From: Spisula solida
Taxonomy: Eukaryota > Mollusca > Bivalvia > Venerida > Mactridae
Reading direction: 5' to 3'
DNA length: 64,000 nucleotides
Assembly: GCA_947247005.1 (NCBI GenBank)
Contig: OX365945.1
Coordinates: forward strand, 39,300,551 to 39,364,550
The notes beneath the pieces are model-generated. The model was not told the DNA's origin and ran no database searches. It saw nothing but the letters and a program-made list of their open reading frames with translations. Made by a program: the position numbers and the translations under genes. Shown piece by piece: positions 9,901 through 23,170 of the stretch (position 1 is the first letter of the stretch; every line of letters begins with the position of its first letter).

Positions 9901-11145
9901 AGGTTAATACACGACACAGCCGGGCAGGGAGGCGACTGAATCCCTCGAGGTGATTATTCATTTTCCGGGCGGTTTATCAATTTTCGACCAGGCTCTGATG
10001 TGTATCAATATTTTTTGTGATTACATTGAATCAGCAAACTGGTGGTGATGTTCAAATATGACATTTGTATATGATGTCTGTGATCTATATAGTAAGATAT
10101 GTTCCAATATAGTTTGCGTACACATGACCAAGAAACCAAAAAGGGTATACTTAATTTTGGGCTAATATATATTTCTCTTTACCCCACCCATTTCATATTT
10201 TCGCAGCGTAATAACACTAAGGTAAAATCCGTATGACTTTTTAAACATTAATTTTTTTCAATATTTGGTTAAACCCCAGGAATTTGTATAAAAGGAAGAG
10301 GGAGGAGCCTAATATCAAATGGTGGCTGATTTTTGCAACATTTTGTATTCAGATACATTTTATTGAAATAAAATAATTATGGAATTGATGCTTTCATTTA
10401 AAATTACCTCAGTGTAAGACATTTATACGCACTATACAATGGTGGCTATATTTTAAATTTTCAATCTGTGATTAAATCATTATATTTTTCTGAAGTATGA
10501 AATATTACAGCAATTGGGAGAGAAAATTTGAATTTGACATAATCGTTGACACTAGTCACGTGGTGTAAACAGAAAAATACTACTACATGGTGTTTATACC
10601 AACAAGTATGCATGCAGGCTTACAGTGTATTATCTGCACACTGGTTGCCCCATACAACATTTAGTCTATGCTGGTATAGTATTTACTCGACAACAGGTTA
10701 AATCTCAGCAACTGATAAGCCCGAGTACTATCGATGGTGGTAGGTCCTACCGAATGCTGGGGTTTAAGTACTTCTAGTGATATAGATCTTCAAAATTATG
10801 CCAAACTTGTTTTTATTTTGGTTAAATTTGTCATAAATGCTGAGAAAATCCATGAACACGTTTAAAATAAAATTCTATGAACATGTAAATATCACGAAAA
10901 CACATAAACACACGATAAACAATCATTTATATGCATTACAAAACCGACCCTCACTCCCCAAAAAGTCATTTGTCATAAATATCAATATTTTTATCCCACC
11001 TAATATTTTTTCGGAATGTAAACCGATATTTCGATTAGTATTTTCTACTTTAAATGCATTATACTTATTATTGAAACTGTTCTTTTAGATGTATTTTATA
11101 TTAATTTGACACATTTTCACAGTTATAATGCACATAACGTACTAT
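9901..11145. other. No gene seen
   Basis: Low-complexity AT-rich DNA with no splice-bounded frame found. An 83-codon frame at 10837-11088 has no recognisable features. Confidence 0.45.
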
Positions 11146-11541
11146 GACAAATAGAGGATCTTGCATGCGTGTTCATTACATACGAGTTTTATTAAACGAG
11201 TGGACAAAATGATGTCATATAATATAAATATTATATTAATGAAGCTCGTATGTAATGAGCACGAATGTAAGATTCTATTTATCACATAACCTTAAAAGAT
11301 GCAAATTATTGTTCAAAAGGCTGATGTACGCTGCATATGTTTCAGCCAAAATTCAGCGGTACAATGAGCGCGACGTCATGACGACGTTTATATTATCCTG
11401 ACATCATTGACGGATCAATGCATTGGTTGGCTAACGTCACGTCAAGCTACTTTAAATAATTATTGCACAGTCTAGAAGTGCCGAACGATATTTACGGCAC
11501 GGCTTTACGGTACTCCTGGACCGCAGGTTATGTGATAAATG
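11146..11541 (+). repeat. Dispersed ~400-bp repeat, copy 1
   Basis: Closely matches 47661-48073 over its whole length: 'cgagttttattaaacgag', 'cgctgcatatgtttcagcc', 'cagcggtacaatgagcgcga', 'ttggctaacgtcacgtcaag', 'cgaacgatatttacggcacg' and 'ggaccgcaggttatgtgata'. The central hairpin differs between the copies. It is not coding, although the 69-codon frame at 11463-11672 begins inside it. Confidence 0.85.
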
Positions 11542-11764
11542 ACGCACGTGCACTAAACTTGCCGATCCATCATCCTAAGATTAAAATATATATCTTAAAA
11601 AAGAACAATTTGATGAAGTTAGTTATTTATCGATTCTCATTTTATATTTCCCTAGATATATTGTCTATATAAATCAACCAATATAATAACGAATATAGAG
11701 TGTACCGGGGCGTGGTAACTATGTCTGTGTTTCATTCAGATTCCTGAGAAAACGTATCATTAAA

Positions 11765-11816
11765 TGGCACCAGACGATCCTAGTGGCACCAGACGATTCT
11801 AGTGGCACCAGACGTG
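11765..11816 (+). repeat. 19-bp minisatellite, 3 units
   Basis: Three tandem units of 'ggcaccagacgattctagt', the last one partial. Confidence 0.8.
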
Positions 11817-12169
11817 GGTATTAAAATGGTGACAATATGATTATAATGTTAGACTTGTCAGTCACTTGACCGTCATCCTAAAAAGAAAGACGGCGATATT
11901 AAGCTTTAAACATATTTCCCAGAAGGCTGTTTTACTTAGGTTTCTTTTTTCAAAACTTTGATTTAAAATAATTCCTTACAGCTTCTACAATAATCATGGA
12001 CCAATCCTTTTAGATTGTGGTTATGCAGAAGGATTAATGTAAACGTGTAACCATTTTAATATACATGTATACAGTCAATTTAAAATTACTTCGATACGTC
12101 CTTTAATATATATATTATAAAATACTTAATATTCATTGATATATTTAAGTTATACAGTTAAAGGCACTT

Positions 12170-12345
12170 TTTTATATAGCACGGATAATTTGACATGATC
12201 CTGACCTTTATGCATGCATATATTAAAGATTCTTGCGTTGAATATATAAATTTCCGCGAGCAAATCGTTTAATATCGTTTCTTTAGATTTGTGGTGTTGG
12301 TATTAAACCTCGAGCGTCTTCGTGATACTTCCCAATTATGAAAAC
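12170..12345 (+). repeat. Fragment of the 49.2/53.9 kb TIR element family
   Basis: Shares 'gaatttgacatgatcctg'-type sequence, 'ctttatgcatg', 'ttcttgcgttgaatatat' and 'cctcgagcgtcttcgtgata' with 49229-49370 and 53949-54060. Confidence 0.6.
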
Positions 12346-12790
12346 ATACAAAACCGTGCGATGCGTTTCTTTCTTGGTGGCGGGAGATACACACCTAATG
12401 CAGCTCTAGTTGAAGAAATGGCATGGATTGCTCTGAACATAAAGCATTGAAAATCTAGATCGTTGTTTTCGTCTCGCCTGTCGTGTATAGAGAATAATAC
12501 GTATTGCACTCTTGGCTAACTCTTTAGCAAGCACATCTTGTAAAAATTGGTTTCATACTGCGATAAATTTAGTTAATGTGTTTGATTTGAAAGAATTATC
12601 TGATATAAATGTTTCGATTCCAAAACATGATTTGGTTAATAAAGCTACACCTGCTTTGCTTTCGAAATATATTTTAGAATGGAATAAATCTATAAATGCG
12701 GTCACAGAAACGTCAGGACAAGGGGCAACAAGTTGCGTACCTATCGTTTGTTTAAAACTCATTTAGGTACCGAAAATATTGTTTATTGAC
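12335..12790 (+). pseudogene. LINE reverse-transcriptase C-terminal fragment
   Basis: Reads with interruptions as the tail of a non-LTR retrotransposon protein: 'NRAMRFFLGGGRYTPNAALV', then 'SCKNWFHTA', 'ISVSIPKHDL'-like and 'KLRTYRLFKTHLGTEN'. Frameshifts are needed to join the pieces, so it is a dead fragment. It follows directly on the TIR-element fragment. The minus-strand frame at 12553-12762 is a shadow. Confidence 0.6.
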
Positions 12791-13842
12791 TAAAACCCCT
12801 CGGACTATTTTTGGAAAGGGTTTCCAACTTTGATGGCAATTATTATACATATGTCCCGTCCGGCGAAGTAGGAGGTCATTGGCCTACCAGACTGATCCTG
12901 CACTTACGACAGCACCAGTTGAATGTAGATACACAAACAATATATACGTACGTATAATTATGCCTGTGTTGAACAGCCATGTGCTTTAAGCAACGTTTGA
13001 CTAATTGCTTAGGGTAGATATACTACATCAGTGTACATCCGACAGGAACGATGTGCTTAACAGCAGAAACAATGTTCATCATAGTTTCACGAAAAGGGGA
13101 ATTATCTTAACAAATAAAAATCGTAATATAATACATGTAATAACAAAATCTTTATGAGACAATGGGTCGTAATAACGTTATCTGTTCTCTAAAATAAACA
13201 AGCACCTCATTATGTCGAGATGAATGTCAAGTTATAACGAGACAAAGTTGTAATTTCTTCATAAAAAATGTGGATTGGTGTATTCGATGCGTTGCCCCCA
13301 GTATTGTTGAAGTTTTTAGCTGTGGTGATGAAATTTTGTTTAGCATAGATATGGGGCCTGATGTTTGCAAGTTTCTTTTTCTTTTCTGATAAAGCAAATC
13401 TATTTTGTTTAACACATACATTTTTATCAAGAAGCACATGCACTTGTAATTCAAAAACACATCATACAGGGTGATCAATAATATATGATAAAAGAAATAA
13501 CTATAAAGATTTTATGATAGAGAAGTAGTTTGGCACTTGTTATAAATCTAATGAGTCCAAAGGGATTCGACCCGGTTAAAAAACTATCACTTCTGCACTA
13601 GGATATAGTGCGGGGAATTACTTTATGTCTGACCCTCAAATACCCAACTCAACATTATGTCCAATATTTTAAACAAGCCAAATGCAATCATTTGATTTGT
13701 ACTACACACTTCAAGACAATATAATATCACACATAAACAAGAAATATCTTTCAAAATGATACACAGCGTTGAGTTAAATGACATACTGCAAGTGTCACAT
13801 GTATATTTATATATGCATATTTTTTCAATACATTGCAACACC
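12791..13842. other. No gene seen
   Basis: AT-rich. Short frames on the minus strand (13210-13478, 13623-13844) lack splice context and motifs. Confidence 0.45.
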
Positions 13843-14092
13843 ATATTTGGGCAACATAAGTATTGAAAAGAAAACAGAAGCCAATTGAAACTTTTGTATT
13901 TTGTATTCTGACGGTAACAAAAAACGTAAGGTGTTATAATTTAAAAACGGGTTGGATCATTAGTTCATTACACAATTTTAGTATGAAAATAGAGATATCT
14001 GGCAATCATGTAAAGTAGTATAAAATGGTGTAAATTTAATATTTGCAGTTGCAATGAGACATGAAACCATGTTCATATCCACATGTCACACA
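13843..14092 (+). repeat. Dispersed repeat, inverted partner of 29715-29955
   Basis: Shares with the complement of 29715-29955 'aagaaaacagaagc', 'gtaaggtgttataattta', 'aacgggttggatcatt', 'agatatctggcaatcatgta' and 'tgaaaccat'. The identity looks high but the copies carry several small indels. Confidence 0.8.
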
Positions 14093-16348
14093 AAAACGAA
14101 GGAAATAAACAAAACAAAAATGCCTAGTCAAATTGGTGTCTCTAGTATATTTTGCTTTATAACTGTTTCACATTCATAGTCACATGTTTCAGTTCTGTTG
14201 GTAAAGAGAACCTTATGTTACATTGGTACGAGTGTTTGAAATAGCTATTATGATAATGTATATTTCAATTTGAATTGTTCGTTACATGACATCTCCTGTC
14301 GTCAAACTAGTTTAAAGATCATATGCTGCTATTAATTACAAAAGAATACTTATTTTAAGCTGGTGATGCATCAGACGTCTTTTCTGCACAATAGGACTTT
14401 GACCGGATGCATTTTTACCAAAAAAACATGCAACAAACTTTGCTCTTGATACAACGTTTTAAACTTGGTGAAATCTTAAAGAATCTTAAATGTTTCAATG
14501 TGCATTGCCTTGTTCCCGAATAAAATTAACATAACTAAAATCGTTGGTGAAAAACAAGAGATATTTAAAATAACTACGGATGGCAAGTTATGTGAAACAT
14601 TTAGCTCATTATAGATTTATTCAAGTATTTTAAGACATGGAACAAAGTAACGAACATTTTGTATCAGGTATAGTACTATATGAACCTTGTTGAACGCGAT
14701 TGAAATTAAATACATTAACAGCGAGAAAACCAATTTTTAAGCACACAATTGGCACACAAAGCACAAACACAATAGTTTAGCTTTACTTTATCTATAATTA
14801 GACATTTCAATGCCTAATATTGTCAGTCTCTATTATCACACATCTAGCTAATTATAATAACTACTCCTGAGCAAGTGTCCGTAAAATAAGAACATGTATG
14901 ACATTGTTTTAGTAGATTATTAAATTATCAATATAATTGCAACATTTTTGTTATATATGTTACAATGATAACTAATTTTTAAGTCTGAATTTTTACATTT
15001 GAAAAGTCCGTTACCATTCTTTTAGTATATGTATTTTGCAATGTATATGCAAACAAACACCAAATCCGGTATTCCTAACTGTCATACTTAGATCTAATAC
15101 ACGTCCGTATCTTATAGCTGTTAGCATCGGCTTCTGTGATATATTATCGCACTCAAAGCCACATTATAGTAACGAACATTTCGCTGCAGTTTTATACTCA
15201 ACGTATCACTGTTCGCCTAGACTCTCATAAAGCGATTCAAATTAAATATCCTTTATGTCCTGATCCACGAGTGTTCATAGTCTATTTTACGTTAAAAATG
15301 GCACTTCTAATGTTTAATAATGTCTGATCATTTGATTTAGATAATGCCTGGGCGAATGTGCAACCGTGAAATGTTCGTTACTTAGCTTTACAGAACAAAT
15401 AATCACGGCAACAACACTAAATGATGTTATTGTTCTACAAAATAATTCAAATGCATCTTTTTATCGTATTGGATGAACTCATATTTATGGCTATGTTAAT
15501 AACATTTAGATGTACCCATTTAAATCAATTTAATATTGCATGTAATTTTCTATTTTTAACATTCTGTTACATACAATATGCTTGCTTTCTAAATAACGAA
15601 AAACAGTAATGTTTCATGTCAAACAAGCTCGAAATGCTGTGTTCAGTCAAATGTATAGTCTAGTTTGTTGTTAAATTATTATCGGATAGATATTTCTCAG
15701 ACAAAGTAGCTAGATAAAAAATGAAATGGTCTTTACCTCCTGGTAACGAATATATCACTATGTATAACATGCTTTTCCTAGTATCCGAGTGTATGCCCAT
15801 TCATGGCAAGTTAAAAAGCGTCATAAGTGCCATATTTCCTAACCATTTCGATTATCAATATTAATTACAAGTCAAATAGTTTTCCTCGGCCAGACCAGTA
15901 TTTACAACAGTAACTTTACTTAAGAAATAATGAATGTGTACATGTGCTTTATCGTAGAATAAAGCACAGTCACTAGTTTGGATGCGCACCTGAACAAGCT
16001 TTATTTTAGATAAAACACAGGTACATGTTTATTAATTCGATTCTAATATAGCCAATATTCCGCATTGGATATTACAAATAGACGTAGTAACAATAGCACT
16101 ACGTTCTACATCGAACGGCTTATTTGCAGTTGTCAGTCGTAGCTGTATGTTATCGATAATTCGTGCACACCATGATTTCCTCTATGTGTATATGGCTGAA
16201 ACTGCTTGTTGGTTAGAGTACCGGTTAATCCTACCTAATCAACGTGGAAACACTTCATATATTCTTTTGGCCTAACCATTTTCAAACATTCTACATCAAA
16301 AGTAACAAAGCAGACCCCCTGTCAAACATTGAGACCATTTACAGCAGA
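14093..16348. other. No gene seen; recurrent GTAACGAACATTT motif
   Basis: No supported exon. The exact 13-mer GTAACGAACATTT occurs at about 14647, 15169 and 15370 (reverse), with a fourth copy at about 16955. Near-copies (GGTAACGAATAT) lie at about 15742 and 16781. The flanking sequence is not shared between copies. Confidence 0.5.
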
Positions 16349-16351
16349 TGT

Positions 16352-16443
16352 GTCTAGACGGTACATCTCCAGAAACTGTGTGGAAGAAATATACTACATG
16401 TAACTACACAGTACATTTTTAAACCAAAATGTACCGTCTAGAC
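16352..16443. mobile_element. Short MITE-like hairpin
   Basis: Perfect inverted ends GTCTAGACGGTACAT at 16352-16366 and ATGTACCGTCTAGAC at 16429-16443, with an inner imperfect pair 'actgtgtgg'/'ctacacagt'. No clear target duplication. Confidence 0.5.
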
Positions 16444-16538
16444 TCACCTTAAGTCAGACTGACACATTAGCCAATCAGGCATTGACATGTGGTCACGTGC
16501 TCCTCCATAGTCAATTTTCTTTTGGCATTCCAATATAC

Positions 16539-16558
16539 CCTCGGCCTCTAGGCCGAGG
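16539..16558. repeat. GC-rich short palindrome
   Basis: CCTCGGCCT-CT-AGGCCGAGG, two 9-bp arms with a 2-bp loop, GC-rich within an AT-rich region. Confidence 0.7.
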
Positions 16559-16990
16559 ATAATGACTATTAGGAAATGACATTTACTCGGTGTGTTAATA
16601 TGTCTACCTTCACAACGACAAACACTCCTATGTAAAATGCGTCTTTACGACATAATAACCATATCATCAGCAGTATAATCCGCATGAAATACGGCAGTAT
16701 ATCATCAGAATGAAATGTCAAGCCTTTAAAATGAGCATTGAATCAACTATAATATTTTATTACTGATTTAGTTGTGCCATGGTAACGAATATTTCAAGTC
16801 ACGAAACTAGCAAAATTAGTGTATGATGTACAATTATGAAAGCCCTTTAAGTTCGATTAGTTTGACTTTTAAATAACCTAAACAGCATAAGGAATGCTAA
16901 TAATAACCATGTTAAAAAGGAGTATTGCTGGACTTCATATGCATTTAAAGTCCGGTAACGAACATTTCTGTTTGATATGGAATTCCCCAG

Positions 16991-17080
16991 TCTACGATGG
17001 ATGGAGCAACATATGACAATCAAAGCACTGAAAGTACCGTTGTGTGGCGTACTGATGCCATTAAAACCAATTTCGAATAA
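16991..17080 (+). CDS. Possible 3'-terminal coding exon
   Basis: After the acceptor-like 'gatatggaattccccag' at 16990, a 30-codon frame runs to TAA, reading 'STMDGATYDNQSTESTVVWR' then 'TDAIKTNFE'. The composition (Ser/Thr/Asp-rich, hydrophilic) looks like a receptor-type C-terminal tail. No upstream exon or family was recognised. A competing frame in the same DNA (16977-17201) is longer but lacks splice support. Confidence 0.25.
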   Translation, partial: STMDGATYDNQSTESTVVWRTDAIKTNFE

Positions 17081-18773
17081 AGGTAGCAGCAACATTTTAT
17101 GTCAGAGTTCTGATGAGCCCAGCCTCAATCAAACGTTTGTGCAGCTCAAGACACCAAGCAAACCAGCAGTTACCTGGAACTTCCTTAAGTTACTATGCTG
17201 AGCCTTAAGCAAGGGATATTTACAATTACTGTTTTAACTAGTTGGAGAGTTAACCCGGTGTCAAGATAAGTGACTGTTTAGTCCCAGTATGACTGAAAAC
17301 AGTGGATATTGAAACAGTACAAACGAACAAGCAGTACAGGAATATTGTTTTCCTGACCCTTTGAGTGGTACATTCTTTCACATAATGGCAAAACTTATTT
17401 TGTTGCTGAGTACTGTCAGTCATCTTGAAAGACTGGAAGCAGGCTGGATAGACAAAAAGGACGACATCTTCATAAAGATATATGAATATACCACGGTTGT
17501 ATGATAAATTTGCGAATTTTTCTATTATTCTGTCATTTTCTGTTTGATCACTTTGAAAATTGCACAAACAACAAAAGAAATGTTAAAACTTAAAACATTG
17601 AACTGTTAAACAATTTTAAATAGGTATAAAAACATAAAATAACAATGTGTGATTTAAAAAATTGTAAAAGAGCTGTCACTAGACACATGTAAACGCTTAG
17701 TTCAATTCAGTTAAAATGGGATTTAACTCTAAATATAATCATAACAGAGTAATTGCCCTATACTTGTTACATTGAATGTAACAAACTAGTACTTGAGGTA
17801 TGAGATGATAATAATAATAATAATATATAAACTAACCTTTGGGACCTTGACCATGGGCAAAATGGGCACAGCCCTGGCACCCTATTTGTTTACAAGTACA
17901 TGTATGCTAGACAATAATTATGTAAAGTTACAGTAACATTCAGCAGTAGTTACAAAGATATGGCAAACAAAAATTGCCGAAAAACATTAACCATGAGTTT
18001 GTGACCGTGGGCACATAAATGACCTTAGCCCTCGCACTCATTTTGTCTGCAATGATTTTGTAAAGTAACAGTAATATATAATCAGTACTAAACAAAAGGG
18101 CCCAAGGATGTCACCAGTCGTAATTGAAGTCTTGAAGTCTTGAAAGAGTTTGAGAATGGTTCACTCAAGGAACATTCTCATAGCAATAAGCATATAGTAC
18201 AAAAGACAGCTATAATCCCCATCGCATTTATGAAAAGTGAACTGTGACCTTGACCATATGTTACCGGCTTGGTTGCAACTTGGTTCTGCAGGTCGACCCC
18301 GTGTCTCACATTTGTTATCAGTTTTTTACCATTCCACAAGGCATTAAAAGTTATGGAGTGGACAGGAATTGTAAGGCTCAAAACATTGACCTTGAATTGT
18401 GACCTTGAGTCTGCAGGGTAGAAACATAGGTTACGCGCACAAAGAATTAACCTTTTTCTCGCGATATGCACTAAAAATAGTCATAACATACACAGCGACA
18501 TGTTCATCCAACATCTAAACACGGCTACATCACAAGTATGACCACGATTTCAGTCAGCGTTGTTGTTGTCGTCAAAGTCGTCATTCACTTATCGACCAAT
18601 TAGAATACCCGCTCGATTTCTAACAGATGGACACGGTAACAAAAACAGATGGGTCGAATTATTACATGAGCTCGCTTAAAACTAACAAACAGAAAATTAA
18701 CGAACATTCATGGGTGAATTCTCGATATTGACACTACAGGATAAAACTCGTTTTCTGAAATCCAGAATTTAAT
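17081..18773. other. No gene seen
   Basis: Repetitive sequence with diffuse 'gtgaccttgacc'-like words around 17850-18420, suggesting old degraded copies of the dispersed repeats. An (AAT)n run lies at about 17807-17825. Minus-strand frames at 17250-17567 and 18178-18471 are not supported as genes. Confidence 0.4.
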
Positions 18774-18778
18774 GGTCG

Positions 18779-18871
18779 GCATATTATCCCGAGTGTATGA
18801 ATCATTCTTCAGGGGTCCCTGACCCGGCCAATAGGCAGCATATTATCCCGAGTGTATAAATCATTCTTCAG
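18779..18871 (+). repeat. 59-bp direct duplication
   Basis: 'gcatattatcccgagtgtat' followed by 'aatcattcttcag' occurs at 18779 and again at 18838 with one difference. Confidence 0.75.
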
Positions 18872-19204
18872 TGGTGTCAACAGGGCCAAATTAAAAATCA
18901 GGAAAATTGAATGCGGCCGACCACTTTTGCAAAACAAGAGGCCTTCAATGATATTGTTTCCATAAAAAACTCAGTTTGTATTGAAAAAAAATTATATGAG
19001 CAGATTCAATTCACCGTAACTTTGCCATTTCTGGAGACTTTTTAAATCAAATAACTTTTATTTTTGTCAGAAGCCTTAAAAAATGCTGTTTCAGAAATGA
19101 TAAATCCGGAATTCCGGATAAATCGGGAACATTGACACCTGATATTTTTTCAGCGTTTAAACATGAAAAAAATGATTCAACATTATCATTATTCATCTTT
19201 GTTG

Positions 19205-19760
19205 TTAAGCTTTAAGCCCCTTTCTCATTGTCTGCGTTCAGGTCGGTGCCTCCCCGTGGAGAAAAGCCGGTATACCGTGATGATCCGGGACATTTTTGTA
19301 ACAAAATATCAATTGCCTTCTCACATTCCCAGTGTACCCCCGGTCTGAAAGAATATTCTAGTAGTTAGGGTTATTCCCAGTTATTTAGTACGGTGTCGTT
19401 ACAGTGCACAACAGAAGGGCCCTGGTAAAGCACAGTATGGTCCAGGTTCTTGTCGATGGTTAACCGTGAAAGCTGGTATCGCGGCTGTGCCACTGTGACA
19501 CCGGTACTATACCGTACATTACAGGGACTCAACGGCTCTCTCCGCAGTCTATATATAATGCTCAGTAAGCTAGAGCTATCGCGGTAGACATAGCGTGGAG
19601 ATACGGTCCTTCCCCGGACGGCCCCGGTGCATCACAGATCGCCCCGGATGTTCTTGGTGCCGCTACAGTTGTCTCTCGGGTTAGACACGATTAACTCCGG
19701 ATTACAAACCGGGACTCACCTGGGATACTAAACCAGGACTGTGAGAACGGGGCTTTAACA
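19205..19760. mobile_element. GC-rich MITE with CCCCGG words
   Basis: The block is far richer in GC than its surroundings. Its edges are inverted ('ttaagcccctttctcattgtc' type at the left, 'gtgagaacggggctttaa' at the right). Inside are repeated 'ccccggacggccccggtgca'-like words. No open frame of note. Confidence 0.55.
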
Positions 19761-21879
19761 AAAAATATCCTTAAAATGATTTATATTTGAAATATTGTAT
19801 TTTATTCCGCACTGCCGCTGCCAAAGCTCGACATCAATGGCAAGAAAATATACACAGGTCATAATTATAATAGTGTAGTCATCTTGTTCAAATAAGACTT
19901 TTCACATGATCTTACCTTTCGGCAAAATAATCGCGAGTATTGTACCTGGTTGTTCTATACGCTATATGCAGCTACCCCCTCACGATTATTCGGAACATCT
20001 CGCATATAGTCGCTCAATTATTTCCATAATCACGGAAAACGGGTTTTATCCTATAATGTCGATACGGTGAATTAAAATGATTTTGCAAGTAAACGACAAA
20101 CATACAAAAAACACAATGAGTGATAGCTTGTTTAAAGATTCAAATAATGTTAATCAGAGAATTCCGGTAAAGTATGGAAAATCTTAAGTTTGTACTCAGT
20201 TTACATGAGATTTTCAGCTAGACGCATGCTGGTTTATTTATCGATTTACAGATTATAAAGACCACATTACCAGGTATTTGACGGTTTCATATTTCTTTAA
20301 GATATTGAACATGTACAGAGCCGAAAAATGCAAGAGTTTGGCGTAAAACTATATGCAAATTTCATGAAAATTTAATTTGCACCGGTTTTGGGGCAATTTT
20401 GGTTTCGACGCTACAGGATATAGTATCGCGATGAAATGGTTTGACTAGGCTGCATGCCATTGGTGTCAAGTCCAACAGCCGACTTGCGACTCAACGGATG
20501 GGTGGAGGGGTTAAATTGTTAAAAAATAGTGCAGTCAGTTGAACAGACTTATAAATTCCTACAAAGTTTGCACACCGTGTGAAATCAAACGGAAATGATA
20601 TATGCGGACCTAGAGAGTAGACGGAGGCAAACATATGGTTATCTTGCACATAAGAGTAATGACTGTAGGGCCTGGGATTGGTATAATGTGATTAGGGGTT
20701 GTATGGGCGGTCAGACCACCAAAAACATAATTTTCATTAAAAAGTTTATACCTACATGGCCATGGGTTCAAGTCATATTATGCTTTTGAGTCAAATTGAG
20801 TATCCTGCTAATATCACAGTCACTTAAAAAAATGCTGATCAATGTTTTTGGACCTGAATTTGCTGATAAGTAGGGTACGTTTTGGTCCGGGTACATTTTG
20901 GTCAGGTGTCCTCTAATAAACCCAAATCGTTTTGACTAGAATAAATATGTTTCACATGTAACTATAAAAGATAACATATTAGATACAGCCAATTAATACA
21001 AACAGAAAACACCCACAGCCTGATATTGCAAGACGTTTACCAATACCATGGCGTGATGGACTGAAGTTTCGTCTTTCGACCAAGTCACTTGATCGCCATT
21101 ATACGATACGTCTTTAAGTTAAATTTTTGGAAGTCAGCATCCAACTTTGTGTAACGTTCCTGTATTTGTGTTGAGTATCTACTTCAATGTTTTGACAGAT
21201 GAATTGGAGGAAATTTCAATGATTTGCAAGGTCAACACAAATAACATGCCAATGAAACTGATACAATGTTAAAATATCAGCTCCAAGCCATATCACTAGT
21301 GTTAGACCCCCGTTACATAGTTCCATTCCTTCTAGTAAACACATGCGAAGATAACTTCACATAAAACTCGAAAGAAAATATCACATTCCAAAACTGTGTT
21401 GTGTTACTATTTTTAGTAACGGTGCTAAAGTAGAACGCGGTGTAGCTAAATACCAAACAGAAACTCGTGTTCGCGAAGTTAAGTAGCGTAGTAATTTTCA
21501 GCAACAAGATATTTCATAAAAACAATAGATTTTTTTAATTAGTGAACATAATCTCCTTTCATAAAGAAGAAATCTACCTAGTGTATTTCACAGATAGTTT
21601 TAGTTATTGGCGGTTTTTACGTGCAAACGCTTTGGAACTACTTTACGTAGAACTATTTTAGATTCCCGCCACCAGTGAAAACATTCTGTCTCTATTTATA
21701 GCATCAATGTGTGTATACAACATAATTAGGTCATCGTCTACAACAGCGACGGAGTGATTTCATTTTTTATAAACACCTAGAATAAATGGGTAAGATAATA
21801 ATTTGTTGGCCTAAACATAAACGAATGTGACCGATTTTCAAAATAAAGCAGGTTATAAAACATGACTACATACTCTTTT
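19761..21879. other. No gene seen
   Basis: AT-rich DNA with no splice-bounded frame recognised. A 64-codon frame at 20595-20789 has no family features. Confidence 0.4.
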
Positions 21880-23170
21880 TTTCAAGTTTCAAAGTTTATT
21901 CAAAATAAATTCCACATAAATTAATATAAGATTGTTTAGGTAAAAAATGACCCATGAACAAACAACATTATTGATATCAATGTAATGGTTCAATGTGAAC
22001 AATAATTGCATATTCCTGAATTATGGTTACATATCTATAATTGTTGTACGTTTTTAAATTACGTAACATTTTCTAATAGTCATGAAATAAGAGAATGAAA
22101 GAGAGAATAGTGATTAATCAAGAAATGATAAGATGTACTAAAACATTAAGTTGTTTGTGATTTCTAGTGTGATCATAGCACATGTAATTATAAAGGTACG
22201 GGAAAGTCATAGTTGCCTCCCTTTAATCAATCAATAAGTAGTTCGAATCGCAATAACGCGACATATCAATTACACACCTCTTTAATAGACTAACAATACA
22301 AATATTCCAGAAAAATATTCACGTCTTTCGTTACAATTTCTGTATGTCGAAATAATTGTTGCAGTTCTATATCTGTGTTCCCCAAATACATCAGAATATA
22401 TGATATATATATCTAAAGAAAAGTGTAATCATATTGAGTTACACCTGAATTAATATGTAACATGTTATCTCTTAATTTAAAAGCATGATAAATGTACATT
22501 GCAAGATTTCTCATGGCACAAAATGTTTTTTCCTTAGATCTTTATACAGAATACATTCGAAAAGGAAATGTTGCTCGTCTTCTAACATATTGCATAGTGT
22601 ACATATACGTTCATTTAAAGGTACCGCCGGTTGTTTCCACCTACCCGTTTCAATATTAGGTCTATGCGATGCAACCCTTAATTGGGTTAAAGCAACTCTG
22701 AACTTTTTTATATAATAATTTTACTCAAATATGATTTAAATCCAAATGTGTTAAAGTTTTGATAAAATCTACTCCTTGTAGAATCGAATATCCTACTGTT
22801 CAAGTTTTGTATAAAATTGTCTGTAAGTCTTTGTTTGATTAAACTTAAAAATAAATTGACATTACCTACGCCCTGTGATAACCATACATCATGAAAACCA
22901 AGTGAGTTGAGTAAATTTCGCAATAAAGAAACCCAGTTGACTGCGTTTGGAGACAGCTCAATATCATTTTATAGTACATTGTATATAACTTTATAATTAA
23001 CTTACGTTCATTTGTTTCTAAGATTTTAAACCATTTTTTTTCTTTTTGGTAAATTCCAATTAATAGCTCATAAAATAAATTACAGACAAGCTCGAGGGCT
23101 TTTGCAAAGACTATCTTAACATTTGGTAATTGAACTACTTTGACATAAACTGTATAATATGCTGAAAAGA
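21880..23170 (-). pseudogene. LINE 3' fragment: RT C-terminal domain and 3' end
   Basis: The minus strand from about 23150 to 22500 reads as the C-terminal part of a non-LTR retrotransposon protein: 'FAKALELVCNLFYELLIGIY', 'KWFKILETNERKLI', 'NLLNSLGFHDVW', 'IETGRWKQPAVPLNERICTL', and the Cys/His cluster 'CTLCN...EQHFLFEC'. Breaks occur near 22960 and 22710. The 3' end is probably near 21880, where the minus strand shows 'tgaataaactttgaaactt' then an A-rich run, containing an AATAAA signal. The protein type differs from the LINE immediately upstream, so this is a separate, 5'-truncated element. Confidence 0.65.

Noticed and set aside
22485..22715. Plus-strand 76-codon frame
   Set aside because: It is the shadow of the minus-strand LINE C-terminal domain, which carries the recognisable IETGRW and Cys/His motifs.
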